Origin: Nostoc sp. LPT
GTDB lineage: Bacteria; Cyanobacteriota; Cyanobacteriia; Cyanobacteriales; Nostocaceae
Assembly: GCF_017115165.1 (NCBI RefSeq)
Contig: NZ_JABXKF010000130.1
Location: forward strand, 1 to 64,000
DNA length: 64,000 nucleotides
Direction: 5' to 3'
Each line of letters begins with the position of its first letter. The stretch's first letter is position 1. Under the pieces are notes generated by a model. That model worked only from the letters and a program-made list of their open reading frames with translations, ran no database searches and had not been told where the DNA came from. Shown here piece after piece: positions 28,120 to 36,496 of this stretch. The position numbers and the translations under genes were made by a program.

Positions 28120-30123
28120 ATGCACTGTGATGCGATCGCATTTGTAAATTCAGTCAATATTAATTCAGTTACAGGGGTATGTTTAGGTGGCTCTGGAAAT
28201 GATTTCAGAGTAAGGACAACTAATATTATTGGTAGTAGTTATAACTCAAGTACTATGTCAGTCACGCCAACTTCAGGTACACCAACAGCACCTACATCTT
28301 TAGATATTAGGTCATTTACCCCAGCTAGAAATGATTCACCACTCAATTTACCCTACTATACTTTTACTGACACAGTAAGTAATAAATGTCATCTAGAATG
28401 GAAAGCCCCTGCTTCTAGCGGCTTAGGTGGGGCAATCACAAGTTATGTAATTGAAAGTAGTGTTAATGGTACTAGTGGGTGGACAATAGTTAGAAACACA
28501 GAAAACACTAACTTAGCAGCATATAATATTACAAAATCTGCGGGGGCAGTATATTTTCGAGTTAGTGCTATAAATGCCTCAGGAGTTGGAACACCTTCTA
28601 ATGTTTTAAAAGTGGCAGGTTCTACTTCAACTTGTGAAGGTACTATGGTGCATCAAAATGGGGTATGGACATTCTTTACAGCTCCTAGAGCAGTTTGTTA
28701 TGGGGATAATACTTATATAGGTTGGGTTGATAATAGAGGTGTTGTTGGAATTACAAAAGTAAATAATACAACCAAAGAATATACTCATTTTGACTTAGCT
28801 GATATATCAAATATTGCTAACCCTGATAGAGCTGAAATTGACGACCATGATAATGCAGCAGTATTCATAAGGTCTGATGGCAGGATTACTTGTTATTATG
28901 GCCTTCATAATGACCCAGGTGGTATTAGGTCAAGAACTACTATTTACCCAGAAGATATTACAGAGTGGTCTACGGCAATTGTACATAGCCCTGCTAACAC
29001 AGTTTCAAGCCCTAATGTTAATTTACCAACTTGCTATAGTAATCCCAGGTTATTAGAAGATGCTGGAATGTTGCTTTATCATTTCCGCACTGGTACACCA
29101 CCTAAGGCCCCACATGCTATTGTGTTTGCAAATACTCAGAATACTGCAAATCCTACAGCGTCTTATAATGATGCATTACCTTTGATTGAAAGTACTATTG
29201 ACCCTTGGAAAAATCAACGCCCTTATGTAAAATCTGTAGTAAATAGTAAAGGCCGTGTAGACTTTTTATGCACTGATGGTCATCAAGGTGACTCAGGTAC
29301 AAGAGGGAATGGAAATGGTACGAGTTTATATCATTTCTATCTACAGTGGGATAAAACAGCTAAAAAAGCCCGTTATTATACCTCTGCTGGCGTACAAATA
29401 GTTAACCCATCAGCTAGAGGTCAGCAATTCCCTAGCTTGCCTATACGACCTAAACACCGTGGGGGTAGTGACCCTACTATGGTTTGGAATGGTGTGAATG
29501 TTAGGTCATGGATCTGGGATATTATAATAGGTTGTGATGGAAACCCATGTGTATTATTCACCACTTATGATAATGGTTCTGGTAGCTTTGGTTATACTAA
29601 TCAACGCTATATGTTCTCTAGATGTGATGGAACAGCATGGATAACTCCAGTTGATATTACAGGAGCTAATGTTGTTCCCTCTATTCAGACCATAGTTAGA
29701 GGAGTAGCTGTGTCATCTCCAGGTATGGGTACTAAGGGAGTAAACGGATTTCCTTATGATGAACCTTGTTATACAGGTGGTTGCTGCTTTGATGCTAATG
29801 ATCCCAATATTGTATATTTGGTTAATACTGTAGTTCAGAATCCAACTAATAATTCTGATTTATTATCTACATATCCTACTGGAACAAGAGAGTTACAAGA
29901 GTGGCGTACAACTGATAATGGCTTAACTTGGTCAAAAGTCAGAGATATCACTACAAATTCCTTACCTGATATTATTAATGGTCGTCCTTACAGCCCCAAA
30001 AATCATGATGGTAAGATTGCTGTAGTGTGGTGGCGAGGGCCTTACGCTGGATGGGAAAGATGCTTTAATACTAATATTTGGTGTGCCTCTGCTTCAGATA
30101 GTTACTGTAATCCCAGTTGTTAA
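28120..30123 (+). CDS. FN3 / BNR-like beta-propeller protein, N-terminally truncated, probably acquired
   Basis: 667 residues. The first 45 or so look like the last strands of a fibronectin type III domain (NDFRVRTTNIIGSSYNSST), followed by one complete FN3 domain (about 55-165, with YFRVSAINASGVGTPSN). A long region then resembles BNR-4 type propellers found in some polysaccharide lyases and sialidase-like proteins (AEIDDHDNAAVFIRSDGRI, EWRTTDNGLTWSKVRD). The C-terminus is Cys-rich (RCFNTNIWCASASDSYCNPSC spans the end). No signal peptide was seen. The DNA looks AT-richer than its neighbours. GCGATCGC occurs once, just after the ATG (28132-28139), and I found none in the remaining 2 kb. An enzyme or carbohydrate-binding role is possible but not shown; a phage or surface origin is also possible. 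Confidence 0.75.
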   Translation: MHCDAIAFVNSVNINSVTGVCLGGSGNDFRVRTTNIIGSSYNSSTMSVTPTSGTPTAPTSLDIRSFTPARNDSPLNLPYYTFTDTVSNKCHLEWKAPASSGLGGAITSYVIESSVNGTSGWTIVRNTENTNLAAYNITKSAGAVYFRVSAINASGVGTPSNVLKVAGSTSTCEGTMVHQNGVWTFFTAPRAVCYGDNTYIGWVDNRGVVGITKVNNTTKEYTHFDLADISNIANPDRAEIDDHDNAAVFIRSDGRITCYYGLHNDPGGIRSRTTIYPEDITEWSTAIVHSPANTVSSPNVNLPTCYSNPRLLEDAGMLLYHFRTGTPPKAPHAIVFANTQNTANPTASYNDALPLIESTIDPWKNQRPYVKSVVNSKGRVDFLCTDGHQGDSGTRGNGNGTSLYHFYLQWDKTAKKARYYTSAGVQIVNPSARGQQFPSLPIRPKHRGGSDPTMVWNGVNVRSWIWDIIIGCDGNPCVLFTTYDNGSGSFGYTNQRYMFSRCDGTAWITPVDITGANVVPSIQTIVRGVAVSSPGMGTKGVNGFPYDEPCYTGGCCFDANDPNIVYLVNTVVQNPTNNSDLLSTYPTGTRELQEWRTTDNGLTWSKVRDITTNSLPDIINGRPYSPKNHDGKIAVVWWRGPYAGWERCFNTNIWCASASDSYCNPSC

Positions 30124-30308
30124 CTTTACCTACTTCTCATTTACAAAATATATTCTAAGAAAGCAGGGTTTAATAGTACCTGAGTCAAGTCTTACTGTTA
30201 TTTGACCCTTCTGAGCCTTATTTTTGGGTGCTTTAGCGCTGTTAATTATAATGCTTAAACCATGCTCAAAATGAGTAAATTAGTCATTATATAACTAGTT
30301 TACAACCA

Positions 30309-30968
30309 TTATGCACCCTCTACAGGATGCTGCCCATAATATGGCAAAGCCTCTGACCAATTAGGACACTTGCCCTCTTGCCAATCGAGATTAGCTAATT
30401 CCAAAATACTTATCACCGTCGCTGCTAACCCAGATTGAGCTTGAATCAATTGATAATTAGTGTTCCAATTCGCTAAAGTTTTCTGCCATGCTTCTGGTGT
30501 CAATACTCTATCTGACAAACACACTCTTAGTTTAGAAGCATCTGGCTCAAACTGATAAATAGCAGCGAAAATTTGACCTCGTTGTGCTGGCATTTCCACA
30601 GCAATAGTTTTTAGATTTTGACTTTTGCCTACTTCTGACCAAGCTACCGCAGCCAAAGTTGAAATCGCAAATACAGGAATATCTAACTGTTGTCCCAAAG
30701 TGCGAGCAGTCACGACACCAATCCGAGTTCCCGTAAAGCCGCCGGGGCCTTTTGCAACTGCGATAAAGGACAAATCTGCCCAAGTTTGCGGTTTGATAAA
30801 TTCAATTAAATATTGATGCACTAAGCTAGATAGATCGCGCCCCAAATTCCAAACTTTAGAGCGAGTATCGCCTGCAAAATTACTAATTGCTAGACCTAAT
30901 TCTGGTGTGGTGGTATGTAGTGTTAAAGCGTATTTATTTATGGCAAGCTCGTCTTGTTCCGTTAGCAA
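30309..30968 (-). CDS. tsaB: TsaB, tRNA threonylcarbamoyladenosine biosynthesis subunit
   Basis: 219 residues, usual length for TsaB. The N-terminal actin-like ATPase fold is recognisable (ALTLHTTTPELGLAIS) with the family signature AVAKGPGGFTGTRIGV. TsaB pairs with TsaD and TsaE to add threonylcarbamoyl to A37 of ANN-reading tRNAs; it is itself a non-catalytic scaffold. The frame begins with TTG at 30968, since no in-frame ATG precedes the conserved part, and the ribosome binding site is weak. It stands alone, and its partners are not in this window. Confidence 0.9.
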   Translation of the reverse strand: MLTEQDELAINKYALTLHTTTPELGLAISNFAGDTRSKVWNLGRDLSSLVHQYLIEFIKPQTWADLSFIAVAKGPGGFTGTRIGVVTARTLGQQLDIPVFAISTLAAVAWSEVGKSQNLKTIAVEMPAQRGQIFAAIYQFEPDASKLRVCLSDRVLTPEAWQKTLANWNTNYQLIQAQSGLAATVISILELANLDWQEGKCPNWSEALPYYGQHPVEGA

Positions 30969-31193
30969 AGTTATTTAAAATATCTATTTTTATAAAGTTA
31001 ACGCGATTTATTCAAGCATATAACATAGCAGTTCTTAATTAAAAGAAACTACATATCTTTTCTTCTGCTTTGGACAGAATTCTCAGGCCAAAGGTTCTGC
31101 TGTTTCAACAAAATCAGAACGCGATGGCGCAAACGCCCGCCGTAGGCGATCGCAAATTTTCGCTTGCTGTTGACTCTCTAATAGCGATCGCGG

Positions 31194-31277
31194 CTAGGAT
31201 AGGGGATTTTGATTACCGCCTTGCTGTCTCAGTAGATAGTCTAAAACTCGGTCAATTCGCTCCAAGGCAGCACCCAT
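31194..31277 (-). CDS. Very short putative ORF downstream of the coiled-coil gene
   Basis: 27 codons (MGAALERIDRVLDYLLRQQG...) beginning 21 bases after the stop of the coiled-coil gene, with AGGAG 12 bases before the ATG. It ends beside a HIP1-containing repeat (CGATCGCGG), which may have truncated a longer gene. The amphipathic helix fits the coiled-coil neighbour. The rest of the gap 30969-31298 has only dispersed repeat sequence such as CGCCCGCCGTAGGCGATCGC. Confidence 0.3.
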   Translation of the reverse strand: MGAALERIDRVLDYLLRQQGGNQNPLS

Positions 31278-31298
31278 AGTAAGTTGAAACTCCTGAAA

Positions 31299-31811
31299 CT
31301 AAGGTTTTTGTTCCTCAAAGCTTCGGTCAAGCTTTAGCATGAGTGCTTCTAATCGCTCAGTTCGTGCCTTTGTTTCCTCGATCTCACTGCCTGTCTTTGT
31401 AAATAGGCGTTGCGTGTGAGTGATAAAACTATCAACCCGATCAGAAACTTGGTCAACTTTTGCCCCTACCTGGTCAATACGTGCCCCTAGTTGATCGAGG
31501 TGAGATTGAGTACGGTCTTGTTTTATGGTCAACTCATAAAGGTGAGATTGAGTACGGTCTTGTTTTATGGTCAACTCATCAAGGTGAAATTGAGTACGGT
31601 CTTGTTTTATGGTCAACTCATCAAGGTGAGATTGAGTACGGTCTTGTTTTATGGTCAACTCATCAAGGTGAGATTGGGTACGGTCTTGTTTTATGGTCAA
31701 CTCATCAAGCCGCCTGTTTGCTGATTCGGCATAGCTAGCAGTAGACACTAGCAATCGTTTAACAGTTTCGAGTTCATCTTCTACATGGTCTAGTCGCTGT
31801 GCGTTGGTCAT
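31299..31811 (-). CDS. Coiled-coil protein with five 14-residue repeats
   Basis: 170 residues, almost entirely predicted helix. After an N-terminal segment (NAQRLDHVEDELETVKRLL), five near-identical copies of LDELTIKQDRTQSH follow, then a less regular coiled coil (QVGAKVDQVSDRVDSFITHT). Fourteen residues equal two heptads, so expansion lengthens the rod without breaking its register. No membrane segment or catalytic motif was seen, and I do not recognise the family. It is probably cotranscribed with the short frame ending at 31808: ATGA joins the two. Confidence 0.75.
   Translation of the reverse strand: MTNAQRLDHVEDELETVKRLLVSTASYAESANRRLDELTIKQDRTQSHLDELTIKQDRTQSHLDELTIKQDRTQFHLDELTIKQDRTQSHLYELTIKQDRTQSHLDQLGARIDQVGAKVDQVSDRVDSFITHTQRLFTKTGSEIEETKARTERLEALMLKLDRSFEEQKP
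31498..31707 (-). repeat. 42-bp tandem repeat inside the coiled-coil gene, five copies
   Basis: The unit starts AGGTGAGATTGAGTACGG (plus strand) and ends CAACTCATCA, with only a few substitutions between copies. Each encodes 14 residues. The near identity suggests recent expansion or copy-number variation between strains. Confidence 0.92.
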
Positions 31812-31942
31812 GCTGGTTTCTCTTGGCTGGCTTCTTTATCTTCTGCGAGCGCTTTCCTGACAGTCTCCTCCACCATGAATTTGCGATCGTTGAAGGACAA
31901 ATCATTACAGCAGAAATCATGTATTTGAAGCACATCTGTCAT
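31808..31942 (-). CDS. Small hypothetical protein coupled to the coiled-coil gene
   Basis: 44 codons from an ATG at 31942 (MTDVLQIHDFCCNDLSFND...), ending KEASQEKPA with a TGA that overlaps the ATG of the next gene (ATGA at 31808-31811). The frame is open a further 24 codons upstream, through a 24-bp palindrome that is probably repeat DNA. The hydrophilic helical C-terminus (MVEETVRKALAEDK) looks like coding sequence. No family was recognised. The overlap is the main support. Confidence 0.45.
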   Translation of the reverse strand: MTDVLQIHDFCCNDLSFNDRKFMVEETVRKALAEDKEASQEKPA

Positions 31943-31966
31943 AGGGGCGCAAGGCCTTGCGCCCCT
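31943..31966. repeat. 24-bp perfect palindrome
   Basis: AGGGGCGCAAGG directly followed by its exact reverse complement CCTTGCGCCCCT. It sits immediately before a possible ATG, with no U-run after it on either strand, so it is probably a dispersed palindromic repeat that can form a cruciform or mRNA hairpin. Confidence 0.9.
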
Positions 31967-32020
31967 ACCGCGTGGTCTATTTACCTGAAAATAGCTGTAA
32001 GATACACCAATCATTTTCTC

Positions 32021-32269
32021 TCAAGTCGGCACTAATTCACCAGGACGCAATTTCGACCACTTGCCTGTTTCCCGCTTAAAGCTCAGACAACCAACAACAT
32101 CCCATTCCATTTCAATCACATCCTCTTTAGTCCGAATGTTGACATTGATAGAAGGTTCATTCGGATCAAAATTTGGTGTTTCAGTCAAGTGAGGCTGTTG
32201 GTGCTGCCCTTCTACGGCATGATAGGTAACACAGCTGTCTACATAGTGGCAATTCACGCAAATACACAT
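32021..32269 (-). CDS. ycf34: Ycf34 family protein
   Basis: 82 residues matching the conserved cyanobacterial and plastid Ycf34 protein. The N-terminal cysteines C2, C4, C7 and C13 (MCICVNCHYVDSC) are kept, followed by TYHAVEGQHQQPHLTE and EMEWDVVGC, ending LRPGELVPT. Work on Synechocystis links Ycf34 to an iron-sulfur cluster and to photosynthetic electron transport; the exact role is unsettled. The gene is short and complete, and lies just upstream of the coiled-coil genes on the same strand. Confidence 0.93.
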   Translation of the reverse strand: MCICVNCHYVDSCVTYHAVEGQHQQPHLTETPNFDPNEPSINVNIRTKEDVIEMEWDVVGCLSFKRETGKWSKLRPGELVPT

Positions 32270-32355
32270 AATAGAACCAACTCCAGGGGCCTTTATTGTT
32301 AATCTAACTTAAGCCCAACTGTTATTCATGAGTTGCTGGGTTGATTTTTATTACA

Positions 32356-33660
32356 ATGCACGAATCAATTCCTTCTACCCTAGCTCCCGAAAATTGGCCT
32401 TTCAGCTTGGAATTCTTGCCAAAACCCGCTTACATGGTAGGTGGCGCTGTCCGAGATGCGATTCTTGGCAGAACTCGCGAATATTTGGATCTAGATTTTG
32501 TTATACCATCCAAGGCGGTAAAGGTAGCGAGAGCGATCGCTCATCATTACAAAGCTGGTTTTGTGTTACTCGATGCCAAACGACAAATTGCGCGTGTGGT
32601 TTTTCCCCACGCTACAGCTGACTTTGCCCAACAGGAAGGAGATAGTTTAGAAGTTGATTTGCACAGACGAGACTTTACAGTAAATGCGATCGCCTATAAT
32701 CCCCATACGCAAGAAATTATCGATCCTCTGCAAGGTTATGTAGACTTACAACAGGGCATTTTGCGAATGGTATCACCTGCAAACCTAGAAGATGACCCTT
32801 TGCGGTTAATGCGAGGTTATCGCCAAGCCGCCCAACTAGGTTTTACTATTGAACCAGCTACCCAAGCTGCAATTCGTTCTTTGGCATCGCATATCAGCAA
32901 AGTTGCAGCCGAAAGAGTTAGGGTAGAAATTGGCTATCTACTCAGCAATTCTCAGGGTACTCCTTGGATCACAACAGCTTGGGAAGATGGTTTACTTGCC
33001 CCTTTTTTCAAAAATGCCACCCGTGAAAGCTTGCTCAAACTAGCAGCAGTTGACACAGCCGCCGCCTTACTCACAGAAAAGTGGCAACAACTAGGGATAC
33101 AACTGCAAGAATATATCCGCGATAGTATTAAAACTACTTGGCTAGGTATTGCCAAACTTGCTTGTCTTGTCAACCCAAATCCAGAATTAGCAGAAATAGA
33201 GCTACAGGAACTAACTTATAGTCGTGCAGAAATCCGAAGTGTAACTACTGCTTTAAAATTGTTACCGCAATTTCAAGTAGTTGATATGTCGTTGCGAGAA
33301 CAATACTTTTTGTTTCATGACGCAGATATTGTATTCCCTGCTACGGCAGTGCTAGCTGTAGCAATTAATAATTTGGTAGAGGCAATATCTGGTGACAAGC
33401 CACTACACACAGCAGTGGAAACTAAAGCAATAAGCTACCAAGTCTTAGCACCTTTGATCAACCGCTACCTCAACCCTGATGATGCGATCGCTCATCCTAC
33501 TCCACTAGTAAGCGGGAAGGGGTTGATTATAGCATTAGATATTCCAGCTTCGCCAATCATCGGTCAACTGTTGACAGAAATTGCCGTAGCACAAGCTGAG
33601 GGGAAAGTTTCAACATTAACAGAGGCGATCGCTTATGCACGTCAATTACTTGATAGTTAA
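32356..33660 (+). CDS. cca: CCA tRNA nucleotidyltransferase / poly(A) polymerase family
   Basis: About 434 residues. The nucleotidyltransferase core shows GGAVRDAILGR and the metal-binding LDLDFVI, then RRDFTVNAIAYNP and the RNA-binding PLRLMRGYRQAAQLGF. A C-terminal helical region follows. The ATG at 32356 is preferred to the TTG five codons earlier because it leads directly into the conserved region. Family members add CCA to tRNA 3' ends or tail RNA; cyanobacteria can divide these tasks between paralogues, so the exact reaction is inferred. Confidence 0.9.
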   Translation: MHESIPSTLAPENWPFSLEFLPKPAYMVGGAVRDAILGRTREYLDLDFVIPSKAVKVARAIAHHYKAGFVLLDAKRQIARVVFPHATADFAQQEGDSLEVDLHRRDFTVNAIAYNPHTQEIIDPLQGYVDLQQGILRMVSPANLEDDPLRLMRGYRQAAQLGFTIEPATQAAIRSLASHISKVAAERVRVEIGYLLSNSQGTPWITTAWEDGLLAPFFKNATRESLLKLAAVDTAAALLTEKWQQLGIQLQEYIRDSIKTTWLGIAKLACLVNPNPELAEIELQELTYSRAEIRSVTTALKLLPQFQVVDMSLREQYFLFHDADIVFPATAVLAVAINNLVEAISGDKPLHTAVETKAISYQVLAPLINRYLNPDDAIAHPTPLVSGKGLIIALDIPASPIIGQLLTEIAVAQAEGKVSTLTEAIAYARQLLDS

Positions 33661-34046
33661 ATATACTTAATTAATTTATGGTAATGTAACAAGGGCGATG
33701 CCTACGCAATTTGGGCACTCCTGGCTAAGGCTGGTAAATCTGCAACTTCAAGTACTGTAAGTATCCTCTACTTACCATAAAATACCGATCTTTATAGTCA
33801 ATCCTGGCAATTACATACATCACTTATGCTAATATTTGCTTGATGTTATGACTGCTTTGCTATGTTATTTCCTAAAATTTAGCGCCGATGGATAACCGAA
33901 TGAACTATACACTAACCTATTCATTTTTATGCCTGAGTTGGTCGTTCGTACATTGAATTAAACACATACTATAAACAAAGACTTTCAGGTTTTCCTGATG
34001 GATAGAGTTTTTATGCCCAGCTTTTCTTGGACAGGACTAACTGCTT
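33661..34046. other. Intergenic region without a recognised gene
   Basis: AT-rich, with a short repeat-like element (GGGCGATGCCTACGC near 33692) and no supported frame on either strand. It presumably holds the promoter of the receiver gene. Confidence 0.5.
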
Positions 34047-34427
34047 ATGAATGGACAGCCTTTAATTTTGGTTGTAGAACAGAGTTTACATGATTTAGAG
34101 CTACTTAATTCTCATCTAGGAATATTAAATTTTTCATGTATTTGTACCAAACAAGGGGTGAGGGCTGTGATGTTGGCACAAACTCATCAACCAGATTTAA
34201 TCCTGCTAGATATGAAGCTATCTAATTTGAGTGCGAACCAAGTCATTGACGATCTCAAACATGACTCAAAAACTGCTACCATTCCAATCATTGCAGTCAC
34301 ATCTCTAACAACGGTACAAGATGATCGCTCCACGATGCTCACAGCAGATGATTGCATTACTAAACCCTATGATTTTAATCAATTAGAAGTAGTAATCAGT
34401 CGTTACATCAGTCAGCTAAATTCCTAA
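34047..34427 (+). CDS. Single-domain response regulator receiver, atypical acidic pocket
   Basis: 126 residues with only a CheY-like receiver domain. The phospho-acceptor is D55 (LILLDMKLS), the switch threonine T85 (IIAVTS) and the conserved lysine K106 (ITKPYDF). The acidic pair that normally binds magnesium near residues 10-12 reads V-E-Q (E11, Q12), so one acid is missing and phosphorylation may be weak or altered. No output domain, so it should work by protein contact. No cognate kinase adjoins it. Its 3' end overlaps a DUF2294 remnant on the other strand by 20 bases. Confidence 0.88.
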   Translation: MNGQPLILVVEQSLHDLELLNSHLGILNFSCICTKQGVRAVMLAQTHQPDLILLDMKLSNLSANQVIDDLKHDSKTATIPIIAVTSLTTVQDDRSTMLTADDCITKPYDFNQLEVVISRYISQLNS

Positions 34428-34803
34428 CATTTATCTTGGGAATAGATTCGGGATTACGAACTTCAGATAATTCCTTGAGAATTACAACAATCCCAGAACG
34501 ACCTGTTATTAGATTTGTGTTTGTCATCAGGTAGAGGACAGGTTGACCAATAATTTCCTCAATCAAATTTTTTAAATCTGGTTTAATTATTTTCTCTAAA
34601 TATAATCGTACTTGTTCAGCTAAAGTATCATAACCTCCTTTCAGTAAAGTTTGTTCAGCTGGGGTAACAGAGTTTTCTATAGAAATTACGATTTCAGTAT
34701 CAAAAAAATGACAAATGATTTGGCTAGGAGACTTTCCTAGTTTATCATTATATAAATTTGTAATCCGCTGTGATATTTCTGTTTCTAATTGTCCTATAGT
34801 CTG
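34408..34803 (-). pseudogene. DUF2294 family gene without a usable start codon
   Basis: On the minus strand about 130 codons match DUF2294 proteins from near the N-terminus to the C-terminus: GQLETEISQRITNLY, SPSQIICHFFDTEIVIS, then ITGRSGIVVILKELSEVRNP, ending RNLAD. The frame stays open upstream to about 34945 with codons like IVALIIQQTIG, but it has no ATG, GTG or TTG before the conserved part. Either the start was lost (pseudogene) or a rare codon such as ATA or ATT is used. Its function is unknown; related proteins occur widely in cyanobacteria. Confidence 0.65.
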
Positions 34804-35275
34804 TTGTATTATTAGTGCTACTATGTAATATTTATCGTTATAATCGGGAAATTGTAATATCCCAACATTATAGTAGATGATTATGAAATAGCTGATAAAA
34901 TTAATTACTATTTTATATAAAGTAACTATGTCAATGTGATGTATTTAGTATGTATTTATTTAAGAATATTTCCAAATTTGATGAACTAAAATTTGTTAAC
35001 TCACAATTTGTGCAGTGTTAGGTTAATAACTGGATTTGATCGTCATTTGCTCATGGCTAATCAGCTTATTTTGTGCTAGATAAGCTTAGGCTAGCCCACC
35101 GTACCTATATCTCACAACCCAATACTTAATATAGTCATGTTTATCCAAATAGTCATCAATGACAGATGCATATAGTACCAGATCAAAATGTAATGTAAAT
35201 TACAAAACTTTCTATACCTATCGGTGCAGCTAGTAAGCAGATAAATTTAGGTTCTAATAAAGACTATGTTAGCCG
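34804..35275. other. AT-rich intergenic region
   Basis: No convincing gene on either strand. The left end continues the start-less frame of the DUF2294 remnant. Presumed promoters only. Confidence 0.5.
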
Positions 35276-35545
35276 CTAAGACAATTTGTGAAAAACCAAT
35301 ACAACATATTCGGCATTAATTCTTAGAAGTCCATATATTCCACTCTGGTGACACATTCTTTGCGAGCAAAGCAACTGTGATTCTGCAATGTCAAAGCGCT
35401 TAGTAATTCCTGGTAAATACCGAACTGGCGCAACTGCGGCTTTGGTAATAACCAAATTACCGCCTGGTTTCATAATCTTGCCATCTACCTGCAAACAACC
35501 TTTGTCTGTTGCATCTTGCAGTTGTGGCATCATTGATGTCGCCAA
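35276..35545 (-). CDS. Hypothetical protein, possibly a gene fragment
   Basis: 89 residues (MATSMMPQLQDATDKG...), with the middle part VDGKIMKPGGNLVITKAAVA looking like a beta-rich domain and a C-terminus ending VLVFHKLS. I do not recognise it. It is flanked by AT-rich DNA and lies in a zone with two other decayed genes, so it may be the remains of a longer gene. No clear ribosome binding site was seen. Confidence 0.4.
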   Translation of the reverse strand: MATSMMPQLQDATDKGCLQVDGKIMKPGGNLVITKAAVAPVRYLPGITKRFDIAESQLLCSQRMCHQSGIYGLLRINAEYVVLVFHKLS

Positions 35546-35757
35546 AGGGATCTGTTAGCTACCTCTAATCAGTTTTTATTTTTATGACTTTAAATATCTA
35601 GTGTGGTATTAGTCGTATTGTTGAACACAATAAATTACACAAAAATTTCATAATTAGCGATTAATCACGGCTAATTTAAAGATGACTTTAAAAATGATTT
35701 AATCGATATATTTTGTGAGAAAGTTAATACAAAGGTATATTCACTGATCTCAAATTC

Positions 35758-36240
35758 ATGGATTCTTTATTTATCAATTCCTTACTTGAAGAGTTGAAAA
35801 ACCCCGATCCCACAGTGCGCGACAACGCAACCAGAAAAATCTGGCGGATCTGGTTTCAGCAAAAGGGAATCTATGGGCTGGAAATAATTGACCGCAGTCA
35901 AAAGTTACTGGATGCAGGTGAAATTGCTGAAGCTGAAACAGCGCTGACAGCATTAATTAAAGACCAGCCAGATTTTGCCGAAGCTTGGAATCGTCGAGCT
36001 TTCCTCTATTACAGTATTGGCGATTATCAAAAATCTCTGGCAGATTGTCAGATGGTTGTGCAGATAAATCCAATACATTTTGGGGCGCTTCATGGTATGG
36101 GCTTATGTTATGCAGCAATAGGAGAGTATGGTCAAGCTATCCGAGCTTTTCAACGTGCTTTAGAAATTCAGCCCTATTCGCTAGTGAATCAAAAGTTGAT
36201 TCTAGAATGTACATTTAGATTCAGCTACAACGGCAGATAG
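35758..36240 (+). CDS. TPR-repeat protein
   Basis: 160 residues. An N-terminal helix pair (NSLLEELKNPDPTVRDNATRK resembles HEAT-like sequence) is followed by about three tetratricopeptide repeats: the first near ALIKDQPDFAEAWNRRAFLY, the second near CQMVVQINPIHFGALHGMG, the third near AFQRALEIQPYS. No signal peptide or membrane segment, so a cytoplasmic protein-interaction role is likely. Partners are unknown. It stands alone on its strand. Confidence 0.8.
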   Translation: MDSLFINSLLEELKNPDPTVRDNATRKIWRIWFQQKGIYGLEIIDRSQKLLDAGEIAEAETALTALIKDQPDFAEAWNRRAFLYYSIGDYQKSLADCQMVVQINPIHFGALHGMGLCYAAIGEYGQAIRAFQRALEIQPYSLVNQKLILECTFRFSYNGR

Positions 36241-36465
36241 GAGAGAGCATCATACTATTTTATGAATCCGTTATCATCCTCATCAACAACAATTCATCGC
36301 CTTAGTCACCATAGTTTTATTCAATAAGCTTCTATCTGAATTAATAGCAGCGTTATTGCTGCTTGTACTAATAGCAACCAACTGTCAACTAGCAATTCTC
36401 GGTTGAATAAAGCTAACTTTAGTACAAACTAGATAGCACAAGCGGAATGCGGTGGATTTTACTAA

Positions 36466-36496
36466 GCGATGTCTACGACGGGCTGCGCCTACGCCA
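36466..36496 (+). repeat. Dispersed repeat, diverged copy 1
   Basis: GCGATGTCTACGACGGGCTG and the following CGCCTACGCC resemble the copies at 56491 and 57984. It fuses in frame to the remnant of an ABC binding-protein gene, giving a misleading short open frame. Confidence 0.55.

Noticed and set aside
31070-31279. 69-codon plus-strand frame
   Set aside because: Composed of repeat sequence with HIP1 sites, no ribosome binding site. The minus strand offers a short frame with AGGAG that explains the area slightly better.
31460-31738. Plus-strand frames across the 42-bp repeats (KGEIEYGLVLWST and others)
   Set aside because: Antisense shadows of the coiled-coil gene, opened by the repeat unit being a multiple of three.
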